Program-made: the position numbers and the translations under genes | Notes under the pieces: model-generated | The model's input: only the letters and a program-made list of their open reading frames with translations | Database searches by the model: none | What the model was told of the DNA's origin: nothing | In this document: piece after piece, positions 8,618-16,347 of the stretch | How the letters are laid out: each line of letters starts with the position of its first letter | How positions within the stretch are numbered: position 1 is the first letter of the stretch | Assembly (NCBI GenBank): GCA_040507005.1 | Contig: JBEVVS010000205.1 | Span: 1 to 50,772 of the forward strand | Direction of reading: 5' to 3' | Source of the DNA: Thiodiazotropha sp040507005 | GTDB lineage: Bacteria > Pseudomonadota > Gammaproteobacteria > Chromatiales > Chromatiaceae | DNA: 50,772 nucleotides

Positions 8618-9040
8618 ATGGAATTATGCGCTGTATTATTATCTTGGGTGTTCACCCTTTCTGATTACAACCGGGTTGATGGCCAATGTCCTGAAATGGA
8701 GATGGTGAGCCACAGCTGGCTGGAGGAGCGTGCCTGCAACGGACGTTCCTGCAAGGTGCTGGGTTGGTATCCGGGAGAAGGGGACGTGGTCTATCTCGAT
8801 GACCGGATGGATCTGGAGAACAATATCTTCCATACATCGGTTGCCCTGCATGAACTGGTACACTGGCTTCAGGGCAAGCAAGGTGCGGTACTGGAAAATT
8901 GCGAACAAAGCATCGCCGCGGAACGGGAAGCCTACAGCATACAGAGTCAGTTCCTGGTCGAATATGGCACCTACTACCCGGTAGGGCGGGTAATACCGAT
9001 GCTGCGTTGTGATGATTCGGACTCACCTGAGAATAGCTGA
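8618..9040 (+). CDS. Small HExxH metallopeptidase-like protein (DUF6647-like)
   Basis: The 140-residue protein has a zinc-peptidase motif HELVHWLQ with His78, Glu79 and His82, and a downstream EREAY segment (near residue 104) whose glutamate could be the third metal ligand. Four or five cysteines are spread through it. The hydrophobic N-terminus (MELCAVLLSWVFTL) is short and could be a weak signal or anchor. A GGGAG ribosome-binding site precedes the ATG. It resembles DUF6647-type proteins, whose substrate is unknown to me. It sits alone between mfnE and the second PTPS, followed by a perfect hairpin, so it may be an unrelated insertion in the C1 cluster. Confidence 0.7.
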   Translation: MELCAVLLSWVFTLSDYNRVDGQCPEMEMVSHSWLEERACNGRSCKVLGWYPGEGDVVYLDDRMDLENNIFHTSVALHELVHWLQGKQGAVLENCEQSIAAEREAYSIQSQFLVEYGTYYPVGRVIPMLRCDDSDSPENS

Positions 9041-9071
9041 CCTAAAATCAATTTAGCTGTTTCACCCATAT

Positions 9072-9100
9072 CTATTGATGGAGCCATGCTCCATCAATAG
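9072..9100. terminator. Perfect 13-bp hairpin after the metallopeptidase-like gene
   Basis: CTATTGATGGAGC and GCTCCATCAATAG are exact reverse complements around a 3-base loop (CAT). No T-run follows, so it could be a processing or stability element or a bidirectional terminator of non-classical form. Confidence 0.5.
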
Positions 9101-9287
9101 TTCGTAGACACTCAATCCTATCCTTGTCGTTCTTCCATTTTTGTGACACTACCTGTGTCATTCACGTCATACCGCTAAAGAGATAGCTTCCCCTGGCATC
9201 GATTCTCGACGACTCTGCGCACAATAGAGCCGATCAGGTTGCATAATTTTTAATTGGATCCAAACTTGCATAACATTGAAGGTCAGG

Positions 9288-9316
9288 TTGACGCTTACCT
9301 GGTGCCCCGTGATACT
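9288..9316 (+). promoter_or_regulatory. Candidate sigma-70 promoter for the second PTPS operon
   Basis: TTGACG, a 17-base spacer and GATACT match the -35/-10 spacing and 5/6 plus 4/6 of the consensus. The start codon of the PTPS gene is about 50 bases downstream, so this promoter could serve the PTPS to nucleotidyltransferase operon. Confidence 0.4.
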
Positions 9317-9366
9317 TGTGGCATCAGGAATAAGGCTATTAACATAATTATATTCGGAGCCAGCCT

Positions 9367-9879
9367 TTGCAAGATCATGCTCAAACATTCGCGGTGGATG
9401 TCCAACCGGGGGAGCTGCATTTCAACTCCGCCCATTTCATCACCTTCAATAACAGCTGTGAAAATCTTCACGGACACAACTTTCATGTCCGCATCCAGGC
9501 CTATGGCGATAACAACGATGATGCCTTCGTGATCGATTTCGTGCACTTGAACCGACTTGCTGCTGAGGTGTGTTTAAGCCTGCATGACAAGATTTTGCTC
9601 CCAGGCACCAGCAGTGAGGTCACGATTGTAGAGGGTGATAGTCAGATGGAGGTCTCGAGTTATGACAAGACATTCTCCCTGCCCGCGGTGAACTGCCTCA
9701 TATTGCCTGTCCCCAATACCACCGCTGAAATGCTGGCTTGGCATATTATGGAATGCCTAGTGCCAAAACTTGCGGCATCTTCTTCTTTGACCCATGTGGA
9801 GACCCTGGAGGTGGCCGTGGAGGAGGCGGACCGTCAGTGGGGCATCTGTCGGCGCACCATCACCACAAGGCAGAAATGA
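9367..9879 (+). CDS. 6-pyruvoyl-tetrahydropterin synthase/QueD family protein
   Basis: The 170-residue protein has all expected PTPS features: HFNSAHF with His23, CENLHGHNFHV with Cys31 and zinc ligands His35 and His37, an acidic IDFVHLNRL segment, and TTAEMLAWHI near the C-terminal third. It would process dihydroneopterin triphosphate, and in this cluster probably feeds pterin into H4MPT. The start is TTG at 9367, chosen because GGAG lies about 9 bases upstream; the next in-frame start (GTG at 9394) has no good ribosome-binding site. Unlike the fused protein at 2217 its metal site is complete. Confidence 0.87.
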   Translation: MQDHAQTFAVDVQPGELHFNSAHFITFNNSCENLHGHNFHVRIQAYGDNNDDAFVIDFVHLNRLAAEVCLSLHDKILLPGTSSEVTIVEGDSQMEVSSYDKTFSLPAVNCLILPVPNTTAEMLAWHIMECLVPKLAASSSLTHVETLEVAVEEADRQWGICRRTITTRQK

Positions 9880-9941
9880 TATGACCCTTTCAGACAAGCA
9901 GAGTGATCGGGTATTCACTGCGTTGTCCGGGAAGCTGCGGT

Positions 9942-11339
9942 ATGGCTGAGAAGATCCTCTTCCTCACCGGATCACTGGCGGAAAAACAGCTGCATCGGGT
10001 ACTGCAGGAGATGGCTGCCACGGAGTTCGAGTGGCGGGTGCATAATCTCGGCCTCAAGGTGGCGGCATTGATGACAGCCGAGATGATAAAACGCCGCCTC
10101 GACGACACCGGAGATGCCCAACGGATTCTTGTGCCGGGTCGCTGCCGGGGTGACCTGGATGACCTCACCCGACACTTCGGCATACCGGTAGAGCGGGGCC
10201 CCGAGGAGTTGATGGACCTGCCTCGATTTTTCGGTTACGCAGGCAAGGCTCCCGATCTTTCAGGTTACGATGTAAGTATCTTTGCCGAAATTGTCGATGC
10301 CCCCAATCTCAGCGTCGAAGCAATCCTTGAACGGGCCGCTGTCTACGCGGCCGACGGGGCTGATGTGATCGACCTTGGCTGTCTGCCGGAGACCCCATTT
10401 CCTCATCTCGCAGACAGTGTGCAGGTCCTCCAGGCTGCCGGTTATAAGGTAAGCGTGGACTCGATGCAGAGCGAAGAATTGCTGAGCGGCGGCCAAGCCG
10501 GTGCCGACTACCTGCTCAGTCTGCATGAGGACAACCTGTGGATCGCCGACAAGGTGGCCTCCAAGCCGGTATTGATCCCCGCCAAACCCGGTGATCTTGA
10601 TTCCCTGCAACGTGCCATGAAACAGATGGACGAAAAGGGACGAAGCTATATTGCCGATCCTATCCTCGATCCCATCCACTTCGGTTTCACTGAATCCATT
10701 GTTCGCTATCAGCGTCTGCGCGCCGATCATCCGGAGATAGAGATCATGATGGGAGTGGGAAATATTACTGAGCTGACAGAGGCCGATACCACCGGCATCA
10801 ATGCGCTGCTGATGGGCATCATCTCGGAGCTCCACATCACCAACATCCTCACAACACAGGTCAGTCCCCACTGCCGCAGCGTGGTACGTGAAGCAGATGC
10901 GGCACGCCGCATCATGTATTGGGCCCGCCAAGAGAAGAGTCTGCCGAAACAGGTGGATAATCGACTGACTGCCGTACATGAAATCAGGCCGTTTCCCTAT
11001 ACATTTGAAGAGATCTGTGAGCTGGCCGCCGATATCCGCGATCCCAACTACCGCATCCAGATCAGCGACCAGGGCATCCACCTCTACAATCGGGAAGGTC
11101 TGATCACCCATGAGGATCCTTTCGATTTCTATCCTCAGCTGGGGGTCGAAGAGGATGGGGGGCATGCCTTTTATCTTGGTGTCGAGCTGGCGAGAGCGCA
11201 GATCGCCTATCTGCTCGGGAAGCGTTATGTGCAGGATCAACCCTTGCGCTGGGGCTCGGCCCAGGCAGAGGTGGAACAGGATCTGACGCAGCAGCAGGCA
11301 CCGGGCACCACCATGAAAAAGGTCAGAAAAACCTCATGA
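9942..11339 (+). CDS. Dihydropteroate synthase-like protein of the H4MPT cluster (Orf20 type)
   Basis: The 465-residue protein matches the dihydropteroate synthase-related family of H4MPT users. An N-terminal flavoprotein-like part (MAEKILFLTGSLAEKQL) is followed by the DHPS-like TIM barrel with ADGADVIDLG, YKVSVDSMQSEELLSGG, SYIADPILDP and IMMGVGNITELTEAD, and a C-terminal extension rich in aromatic residues (DUF4346-like). It is thought to join the pterin with the ribofuranosyl-aminobenzene unit, though the bacterial reaction is not proven. The frame is open upstream to a GTG at 9903, but the ATG at 9942 fits the family start. A 22-codon open frame (9881-9949) lies between it and PTPS. It overlaps the next gene by 4 bases. 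Confidence 0.85.
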   Translation: MAEKILFLTGSLAEKQLHRVLQEMAATEFEWRVHNLGLKVAALMTAEMIKRRLDDTGDAQRILVPGRCRGDLDDLTRHFGIPVERGPEELMDLPRFFGYAGKAPDLSGYDVSIFAEIVDAPNLSVEAILERAAVYAADGADVIDLGCLPETPFPHLADSVQVLQAAGYKVSVDSMQSEELLSGGQAGADYLLSLHEDNLWIADKVASKPVLIPAKPGDLDSLQRAMKQMDEKGRSYIADPILDPIHFGFTESIVRYQRLRADHPEIEIMMGVGNITELTEADTTGINALLMGIISELHITNILTTQVSPHCRSVVREADAARRIMYWARQEKSLPKQVDNRLTAVHEIRPFPYTFEEICELAADIRDPNYRIQISDQGIHLYNREGLITHEDPFDFYPQLGVEEDGGHAFYLGVELARAQIAYLLGKRYVQDQPLRWGSAQAEVEQDLTQQQAPGTTMKKVRKTS

Positions 11340-11905
11340 TCCAAGAAGTCATCGTCACCTGTCGCAGTCAAGAAGGGGAAAATCAGATTGCCCCCATGGG
11401 TGTGGTATGGCGGCAAGGGGTGGTTGTCATCGCACCCTTCCGTCCATCAAGAACCCTCGACAATATCCTTAACGGGGAGTGTGCGGTGATCAACTACTGC
11501 GACGATGTCAGGATCTTCGCCGGTTGTCTTACCGGGCGTTACGATTGGCCCCTGGCCGAGGCGGAACGAGTGGCTGCACCGCGACTGCTCGATGCCTTGG
11601 CTCACACTGAAGTAGAGTTGCTGAGGGTGGAGGAGGATCAGATCCGTCCGCGTTTGATCTGCAAACCGGTCTACCAGGCAAATCATCGGCCATTTCAGGG
11701 ATTCAATCGGGCCCAGTCGGCGGTATTGGAGCTGGCGATTCTGGTCAGTCGTCTCGAACGGTTGCCCGCGGAAAAGATAGAAGCTGAAATAGCCTACCTC
11801 ACCATTGCCATCGATAAGACCGCCGGTGAACGGGAGCGGGAGGCCTGGGATTGGTTGATGGTGCGGGTAGAGGCATTCCAGAAGCAAAAAGAGGATGCGT
11901 TATGA
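11336..11905 (+). CDS. DUF447 family protein of the H4MPT cluster
   Basis: The 189-residue protein belongs to DUF447, small proteins conserved in methanogens and H4MPT-dependent methylotrophs. It opens with IQEVIVTCRSQEGENQIAPMGV, typical of a split-barrel flavin-binding fold, and has FRPSRTLDNILNGECAVINY and PFQGFNRAQSAVLELAIL, a characteristic NRA-x2-AV-E-x segment. The reaction is unknown. It overlaps both neighbours by 4 bases (ATGA), so it is in the same operon as the DHPS-like gene and mfnB, which points to a step in H4MPT or methylofuran synthesis. Confidence 0.85.
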   Translation: MIQEVIVTCRSQEGENQIAPMGVVWRQGVVVIAPFRPSRTLDNILNGECAVINYCDDVRIFAGCLTGRYDWPLAEAERVAAPRLLDALAHTEVELLRVEEDQIRPRLICKPVYQANHRPFQGFNRAQSAVLELAILVSRLERLPAEKIEAEIAYLTIAIDKTAGEREREAWDWLMVRVEAFQKQKEDAL

Positions 11906-12618
11906 CACGAATGTTGGCCAGCGTGATCGATGCGCCGGAACTTGATTTGGCCATTCAAGCCGGTGTGGACATCATCGACTTGAAGAATCCCTACACAGGC
12001 GCGTTGGGGGCGCTTCCAAAAACGACAATCCGCTCTCTGGTGACCCGCTGTGCCGGCCAATGCCCGGTCAGCGCCACCGTTGGCGATCTCCCGGCTGATC
12101 CGCAACAACTCAATAAGGCCATTCTCGAGACCGCTGAATGCGGAGTTGACTATGTGAAGGTGGGCTTCTTCTCCAGGCAAAATCTGAGTCAATGTGTGCA
12201 GGCCATAGCCGAACTCACCCAAAGATATAACCTGGTGGCCGTACTGTTTGCGGATCGCGATCCACCTTTGGAGAGGTTGTCTGAGTTTGCCGATGCCGGC
12301 TTTCGCGGTCTCATGTTGGACACGGCCGGCAAGGGCGGGGGAGGGTTGTTGGAGCACATGGATATCAACCGCCTCGCCGGGTTCGTTGACCAAGTCAGGG
12401 CATTGGAGATGCTCAGTGGTCTTGCCGGCTCCCTGAGGTTGGCGGACATACCTGATTTGCTTATGTTGTCACCAGACTATCTTGGATTCCGCGGTGCGCT
12501 GTGTGCTGGGAGTGAGCGCACTGCCACAATTGCACCGGATCGACTGCGGCAGATACGCGCTGCCCTGGGGCAAACACCTCCGCAGATAGGCAAGACAGAA
12601 TTGGGAGTAAGTCCATGA
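11902..12618 (+). CDS. mfnB: (5-formylfuran-3-yl)methyl phosphate synthase
   Basis: MfnB condenses two glyceraldehyde-3-phosphate molecules to make the furan ring of methanofuran. The 238-residue protein has the conserved lysines of this TIM-barrel family: Lys28 in DIIDLKNPYTGALGALP, Lys86 in DYVKVGFF and Lys144 in MLDTAGKGGGG; the C-terminal LSPDYLGFRGALC binds phosphate. The ATG at 11902 overlaps the DUF447 stop by 4 bases and gives the family N-terminus (MTRMLASVID). The stop overlaps the next gene by 4 bases. Together with the mfnD/F/E-like genes this shows that the organism makes a furan C1 carrier. Confidence 0.92.
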   Translation: MTRMLASVIDAPELDLAIQAGVDIIDLKNPYTGALGALPKTTIRSLVTRCAGQCPVSATVGDLPADPQQLNKAILETAECGVDYVKVGFFSRQNLSQCVQAIAELTQRYNLVAVLFADRDPPLERLSEFADAGFRGLMLDTAGKGGGGLLEHMDINRLAGFVDQVRALEMLSGLAGSLRLADIPDLLMLSPDYLGFRGALCAGSERTATIAPDRLRQIRAALGQTPPQIGKTELGVSP

Positions 12619-13850
12619 CACTCAACCTCACTGCAACCAACGGCGGTGAATCCGGCCATCCCAAGGCGTGGTACGACACACTCTCCAGTACCCCGGGTTT
12701 CGTCTTCGATGACAGACGCCTGGAACAGAATCTTACCCTGCTGGACAACATAAGGTCCGTCAGCGGCTGCCGCATCCTCTATTCGATCAAGGCGTGTCCC
12801 TTCACAGGGCTCTTGAAGCGGATGCGCGATGTGGTGGATGGCTTTTCGGTAAGCTCCCTGTTCGAGGCAAGATTGGCCCATGAGGTATTGGCGGGTGCGG
12901 GCACGATACATATCACTACCCCGGGCCTGCGGCGGGATGAGATACCTGAGATCGCCGAGCTTTGCGACAATCTGAGCTTCAACTCCTTGAACCAGATGGA
13001 GCGTTTCACCTTCCTCCTTGGCGGCAAGGCAAACTTGGGTTTGCGTATCAATCCACAACTCTCCTTTCTGCAAGACCCCCGATATGATCCCTGCCGTAAC
13101 CACTCCAAGCTGGGCGTTCCACTGTCCCAGGTGAGGCAGCAATGGCACTCGGGTATGCTCTCGTCAAGCGGCCTGAGCGGTCTGCATCTGCACACCAATT
13201 TCGCCGCAACTTCCTTCGCCCCGTTACAAACCACGGTGATGCATCTGGAAGCGCAACTGCCGGAGCTGGTGCGGGATATCGAGTGGGTGAACCTGGGGGG
13301 CGGATATCTGTTCCAGGGGGCGCAAGATCTGGATATCTTGCTGTCAATCGTCGAACATATCCAAACGGCCTGGGGTGCCCAAGTCTATCTGGAACCTGGC
13401 AAGTCTGTAGTGGACGACGCCGGCTTCCTGGTGACAAGTGTCATCGACACCTTTGAGAGTGACGGCAAATCCATTGCCATACTCGACACATCGGTCAACC
13501 ATCTGCCGGAAGTCTTCGAGTATCAGCGCAGTCCGCAACTGCTTCAAACCCAGCGGGAGGGTGACTATGCCGTCACCCTGGCGGGTTCGACCTGCCTCAG
13601 CGGCGACCTGTTTGGTGAATACCGCTTTACCCGTCCCCTCGCCATAAACGATCGAGTGGTGTTCAGGAACGTCGGTGCATACAGTCTGATAAAGGCGTCC
13701 CGCTTTAACGGTCACAACCTGCCCTCGATTCATCTCCTCGGTGAGGATGGAAGAGCAGTGCTGATGAAGGCGTATGACTATCAAGACTATCGCCGACAGT
13801 GGGATGAAGAGAATGATGCGTGCCGGCCCATGAAGAGCGGTGCGGGTTAG
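12615..13850 (+). CDS. Fold-type III PLP-dependent decarboxylase (candidate tyrosine decarboxylase of methylofuran synthesis)
   Basis: The 411-residue protein belongs to the alanine-racemase-fold decarboxylases (NspC, LysA, SpeC-type group). Visible landmarks are RILYSIKACPF with the PLP lysine Lys59, VNLGGGYLF (glycine loop), EPGKSVV near residue 260, and GSTCLSGD with the across-dimer cysteine Cys327. The usual NspC HTLCE block is HTNF here, so the substrate site differs from carboxynorspermidine decarboxylase. It overlaps mfnB by 4 bases. No MfnA-type tyrosine decarboxylase is present in the window. I infer that this enzyme may produce tyramine for methylofuran; a polyamine role is the main alternative. 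Confidence 0.8.
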   Translation: MTLNLTATNGGESGHPKAWYDTLSSTPGFVFDDRRLEQNLTLLDNIRSVSGCRILYSIKACPFTGLLKRMRDVVDGFSVSSLFEARLAHEVLAGAGTIHITTPGLRRDEIPEIAELCDNLSFNSLNQMERFTFLLGGKANLGLRINPQLSFLQDPRYDPCRNHSKLGVPLSQVRQQWHSGMLSSSGLSGLHLHTNFAATSFAPLQTTVMHLEAQLPELVRDIEWVNLGGGYLFQGAQDLDILLSIVEHIQTAWGAQVYLEPGKSVVDDAGFLVTSVIDTFESDGKSIAILDTSVNHLPEVFEYQRSPQLLQTQREGDYAVTLAGSTCLSGDLFGEYRFTRPLAINDRVVFRNVGAYSLIKASRFNGHNLPSIHLLGEDGRAVLMKAYDYQDYRRQWDEENDACRPMKSGAG

Positions 13851-13856
13851 GCGCTG

Positions 13857-14807
13857 TTGAGCAGCTATCTGCCCAAGGATTTCATCGAGACTGCAGAAGG
13901 CCTGATCTTTGCGGTAGTGGCGGCGGATTTAGATCAACAGCGGGTGCTCGCGTCCCTGCGCTATCGGCAAACCGAGGGGGGTTATGAAAAACTCTCCACC
14001 CGGGATGCCGATGAGTTGCTCAAGCACCAATATCCGGAATATATCCACTACTCGAAGGCAAGGGATGTGACCCTGCATGGGGTTCACCACGACCTGGTCA
14101 AAGTCCACCATCAACCGCGCAAGAGATTGTGCAAGATTCTCCAGCGAGCCCCGGCTGACGAAATCGAAGCGAAACTACAACGCTTGTTAACGCTGTTTGA
14201 GGGCCAGGGCGTGGATACAGGGGAGATAGGTGTCACCGGTTCTCTGCTGATTGGGGCGCATAAAACAGGCTCCGACATCGACCTGGTGTTCTACCAGCCT
14301 AGTGAATTCCGCAAGGCCCGTGAGGTCATTAAATCGTTGCTGCACAATCAGCAGATACAGCCCTTGGATGAAGCATTGTGGCAAGACGCCTATCAGCGGC
14401 GTGGTTGTTCCCTGACATATGCAGAGTATCTCTGGCATGAGAAACGCAAATACAACAAAGCGGCGATTGAACAGACCAAGTTCGATGTCACCCTGCTGAG
14501 CCCCGAACCCTGGCAGGATCTGCTGCGCTACAGAAAGCAGGGCAGATACAGCCTGCAGGCCGGCATTGACGACGATTGCCACAGCTTCGACTATCCCGCC
14601 CGCTATAGACTCGATCATCCCTCCGTAAGGGAGGCTGTCAGCTATACCGCCACCTATGTAGGCCAGGCAGTGCAGGGTGAGCGGGTTGAGATTCAGGGGC
14701 AGTTGGAGGTCTCGGCGGTTGGCCATCTGCGCATCGTCATAGGCACCGACAGGGAAGCAAGCAACGAATATATAAAAGTGATGCCGGTCCCCGACAGCAG
14801 CGGCTGA
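13857..14807 (+). CDS. Nucleotidyltransferase-like protein of the H4MPT cluster (COG1665/Orf22-like)
   Basis: The 316-residue protein has a polymerase-beta-type nucleotidyltransferase motif: GVTGSLLIGAHKTGSDIDLV around residues 126-143, with Gly128-Ser129 and aspartates Asp140 and Asp142. Similar predicted nucleotidyltransferases occur in methanogens and methylotrophs with H4MPT genes. The likely start is TTG at 13857, because no ATG or GTG lies between the previous stop and the conserved N-terminus. The frame is the same as that of the decarboxylase, whose TAG ends only 6 bases earlier, so readthrough would create a fusion. The substrate is unknown. Confidence 0.75.
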   Translation: MSSYLPKDFIETAEGLIFAVVAADLDQQRVLASLRYRQTEGGYEKLSTRDADELLKHQYPEYIHYSKARDVTLHGVHHDLVKVHHQPRKRLCKILQRAPADEIEAKLQRLLTLFEGQGVDTGEIGVTGSLLIGAHKTGSDIDLVFYQPSEFRKAREVIKSLLHNQQIQPLDEALWQDAYQRRGCSLTYAEYLWHEKRKYNKAAIEQTKFDVTLLSPEPWQDLLRYRKQGRYSLQAGIDDDCHSFDYPARYRLDHPSVREAVSYTATYVGQAVQGERVEIQGQLEVSAVGHLRIVIGTDREASNEYIKVMPVPDSSG

Positions 14808-14863
14808 GACTTGCTGGTTTCGCCAATTCACCTGTATGCTTTAGCACTTTCAGGCATCACCAG

Positions 14864-15019
14864 ATCAGCTATACTGCTACCCATACAGAGCAGACCAGGC
14901 GCGGCAAGCGCATGGGCAGCGAGGGCCAACTGGAAATCTCATCAGTCGGTCATCTCCTCATTATCGTCAACTCTAGCTCGGAGAAAACCGATGAGCATAA
15001 TCAAGCGTTATACGCTTAG
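14864..15019 (+). pseudogene. Degenerate duplicate of the nucleotidyltransferase 3' end
   Basis: Translated in one frame this stretch reads ISYTATHTEQ... then EGQLEISSVGHLLIIVNS, closely matching VSYTATYVGQ... and QGQLEVSAVGHLRIVIG at the end of the preceding gene (14637-14792). It is a second, diverged copy of about the last 50 codons. No start or catalytic part accompanies it, and its tail overlaps the first codons of the next gene in another frame. It is a remnant of a tandem duplication or of a deleted paralogue. Confidence 0.65.
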
Positions 15020-15557
15020 AATAATTAATGACTATATCAGCCTTCGCTTCGCTTTCGTTACCAGGGTCTTATTGGTACTCACATGCGTGACATTACCCGG
15101 CACTGTAACCGCGTTACAGAGTGAGAGACTGGTCGTGCTTCCATTCGAAATCGTTGATAATACCCCAGTCCCTGGTGGTGAGGTCAGGAACGAAAAAATG
15201 CTGGGCAAGCTTACCAACTTCATTGGTGATGCAATCCACAAGGAAGGTATATTTGATGTGGTCTCGCAGAGTCAAGTCAATGATGCTGTGGACGCGGCTC
15301 AGCTGGGCACTTATATACGCACCTGCAATCGTTGCGAGTACGATCTCGCCAAAAGGGTACAAGGTGACAAGGTCATGACCGGCTGGATATACAAGATGAG
15401 TATCCTCGTACTGACCATGCATATCGAGGTCAAGGATGTAGAGAGTGAGCAGACCCTGATCAGCAAGGCCTACGATTTCAGAGGAGACAATGAGAAGGCT
15501 TGGCTACGGGCCGCTAGATATATGGTGCGTGATCTAGAAAAGATGATGAGGCAATGA
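14991..15557 (+). CDS. Exported DUF2380/DUF3280-like protein
   Basis: The 188-residue protein has a signal peptide with a long basic start, a hydrophobic core (VLLVLTCVTLPG) and a likely cut after TVTA. The mature part begins RLVVLPFEIVDNTPVPGG, followed by SQSQVNDAVDAA and a CNRCEYDLAK segment, as in DUF2380/DUF3280 proteins. Such proteins are often encoded near periplasmic quinoprotein (methanol) dehydrogenase genes, so a link to C1 metabolism is possible. The frame is open upstream, but the ATG at 14991 has GGAG about 8 bases before it. The function is unknown. Confidence 0.7.
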   Translation: MSIIKRYTLRIINDYISLRFAFVTRVLLVLTCVTLPGTVTALQSERLVVLPFEIVDNTPVPGGEVRNEKMLGKLTNFIGDAIHKEGIFDVVSQSQVNDAVDAAQLGTYIRTCNRCEYDLAKRVQGDKVMTGWIYKMSILVLTMHIEVKDVESEQTLISKAYDFRGDNEKAWLRAARYMVRDLEKMMRQ

Positions 15558-15581
15558 GCGTAGCAGTTGGGAGCAGCATTT

Positions 15582-16340
15582 GTGAGGACAAGCCTATCCA
15601 ATGCCGATCTGGAGGATAAGCAAAACAGAACAAGTAGCGGCAAGGTTGCAATCATGCAGCCGTATCTGTTTCCATACGTCGGGTACTTCCATCTCATTGA
15701 AGCGAGTGATGTTTTTGTATTCTATGATGATGTGAATTTCATCAAGCAGGGGTGGATCAACAGAAACAGAATCCTGGTACAAGGCAATCCTCATACCTTT
15801 ACCATCCCTATTTCCAACATAAGCTCGAATGCGGCAATCAAAGATAGCCAAATCTCTATTAATGCCAGGTGGCGAAGAAAGTTTTTTGGAACAATAACCC
15901 AGGCATATAAAAACTCCCCCAACTTCGACCCTGTGATGGAGTTGCTGCATGATGTTTTGAATGAGGATACGGGCTCAATCTCCGATCTGGCAATTGCTTC
16001 GATCTTGCGTGTGTATGACTATTTGGGAATAGCGAAACAGTTTGAGAAGGCATCTGTTATTTCACCACACTCACATGGGCTGGGAAAAGAGCAGCGTATT
16101 GCAGCGATAACCAAGGGATTGGGTTTTACCTCTTATGTAAACGCCATCAATGGTAAGGCCTTATATAGCAAGCAATCCTTCAAGGAGCTTGGCATACAGC
16201 TCTCTTTCGTCAAAAGCAAGAATATTGTCTATAAGCAGTTTGAAGATGAGTTCGTACCATGGCTTTCCATAATAGATGTTTTGATGTTTAATGGTGTTGG
16301 TGAGGTAAGGGATATACTCACTCAATACGAGCTGGAGTAA
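15582..16340 (+). CDS. WbqC-like family protein
   Basis: The 252-residue protein belongs to the WbqC family, found in O-antigen and glycan gene clusters and thought to act in sugar-linked amide or acyl formation. It shows KVAIMQPYLFPYVGYFHLI, DVNFIKQGWINRNRIL and HGLGKEQRIAAITKGLGFTSYVN (core LGKEQRI). I chose GTG at 15582 because GGGAG sits 8 bases upstream; TTG at 15567 is an alternative with no good ribosome-binding site. It starts the surface-glycan block and sits 7 bases before the sulfotransferase gene. Base composition from here on is clearly AT-richer than in the C1 cluster, suggesting separate origin. Confidence 0.85.
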   Translation: MRTSLSNADLEDKQNRTSSGKVAIMQPYLFPYVGYFHLIEASDVFVFYDDVNFIKQGWINRNRILVQGNPHTFTIPISNISSNAAIKDSQISINARWRRKFFGTITQAYKNSPNFDPVMELLHDVLNEDTGSISDLAIASILRVYDYLGIAKQFEKASVISPHSHGLGKEQRIAAITKGLGFTSYVNAINGKALYSKQSFKELGIQLSFVKSKNIVYKQFEDEFVPWLSIIDVLMFNGVGEVRDILTQYELE

Positions 16341-16347
16341 AAAAACA

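Larger units (their letters stand above)
9041..9366. other. Intergenic region with hairpin and promoter
   Basis: No gene is seen. It contains the perfect hairpin at 9072-9100 and a sigma-70-like promoter at 9288-9316, listed separately. A direct repeat TTGCATAA occurs twice near 9238-9274. Confidence 0.45.

Noticed and set aside
9881..9949. 22-codon frame between PTPS and the DHPS-like gene
   Set aside because: No family match and too short to judge; noted only as a possible leader or remnant of a lost gene.
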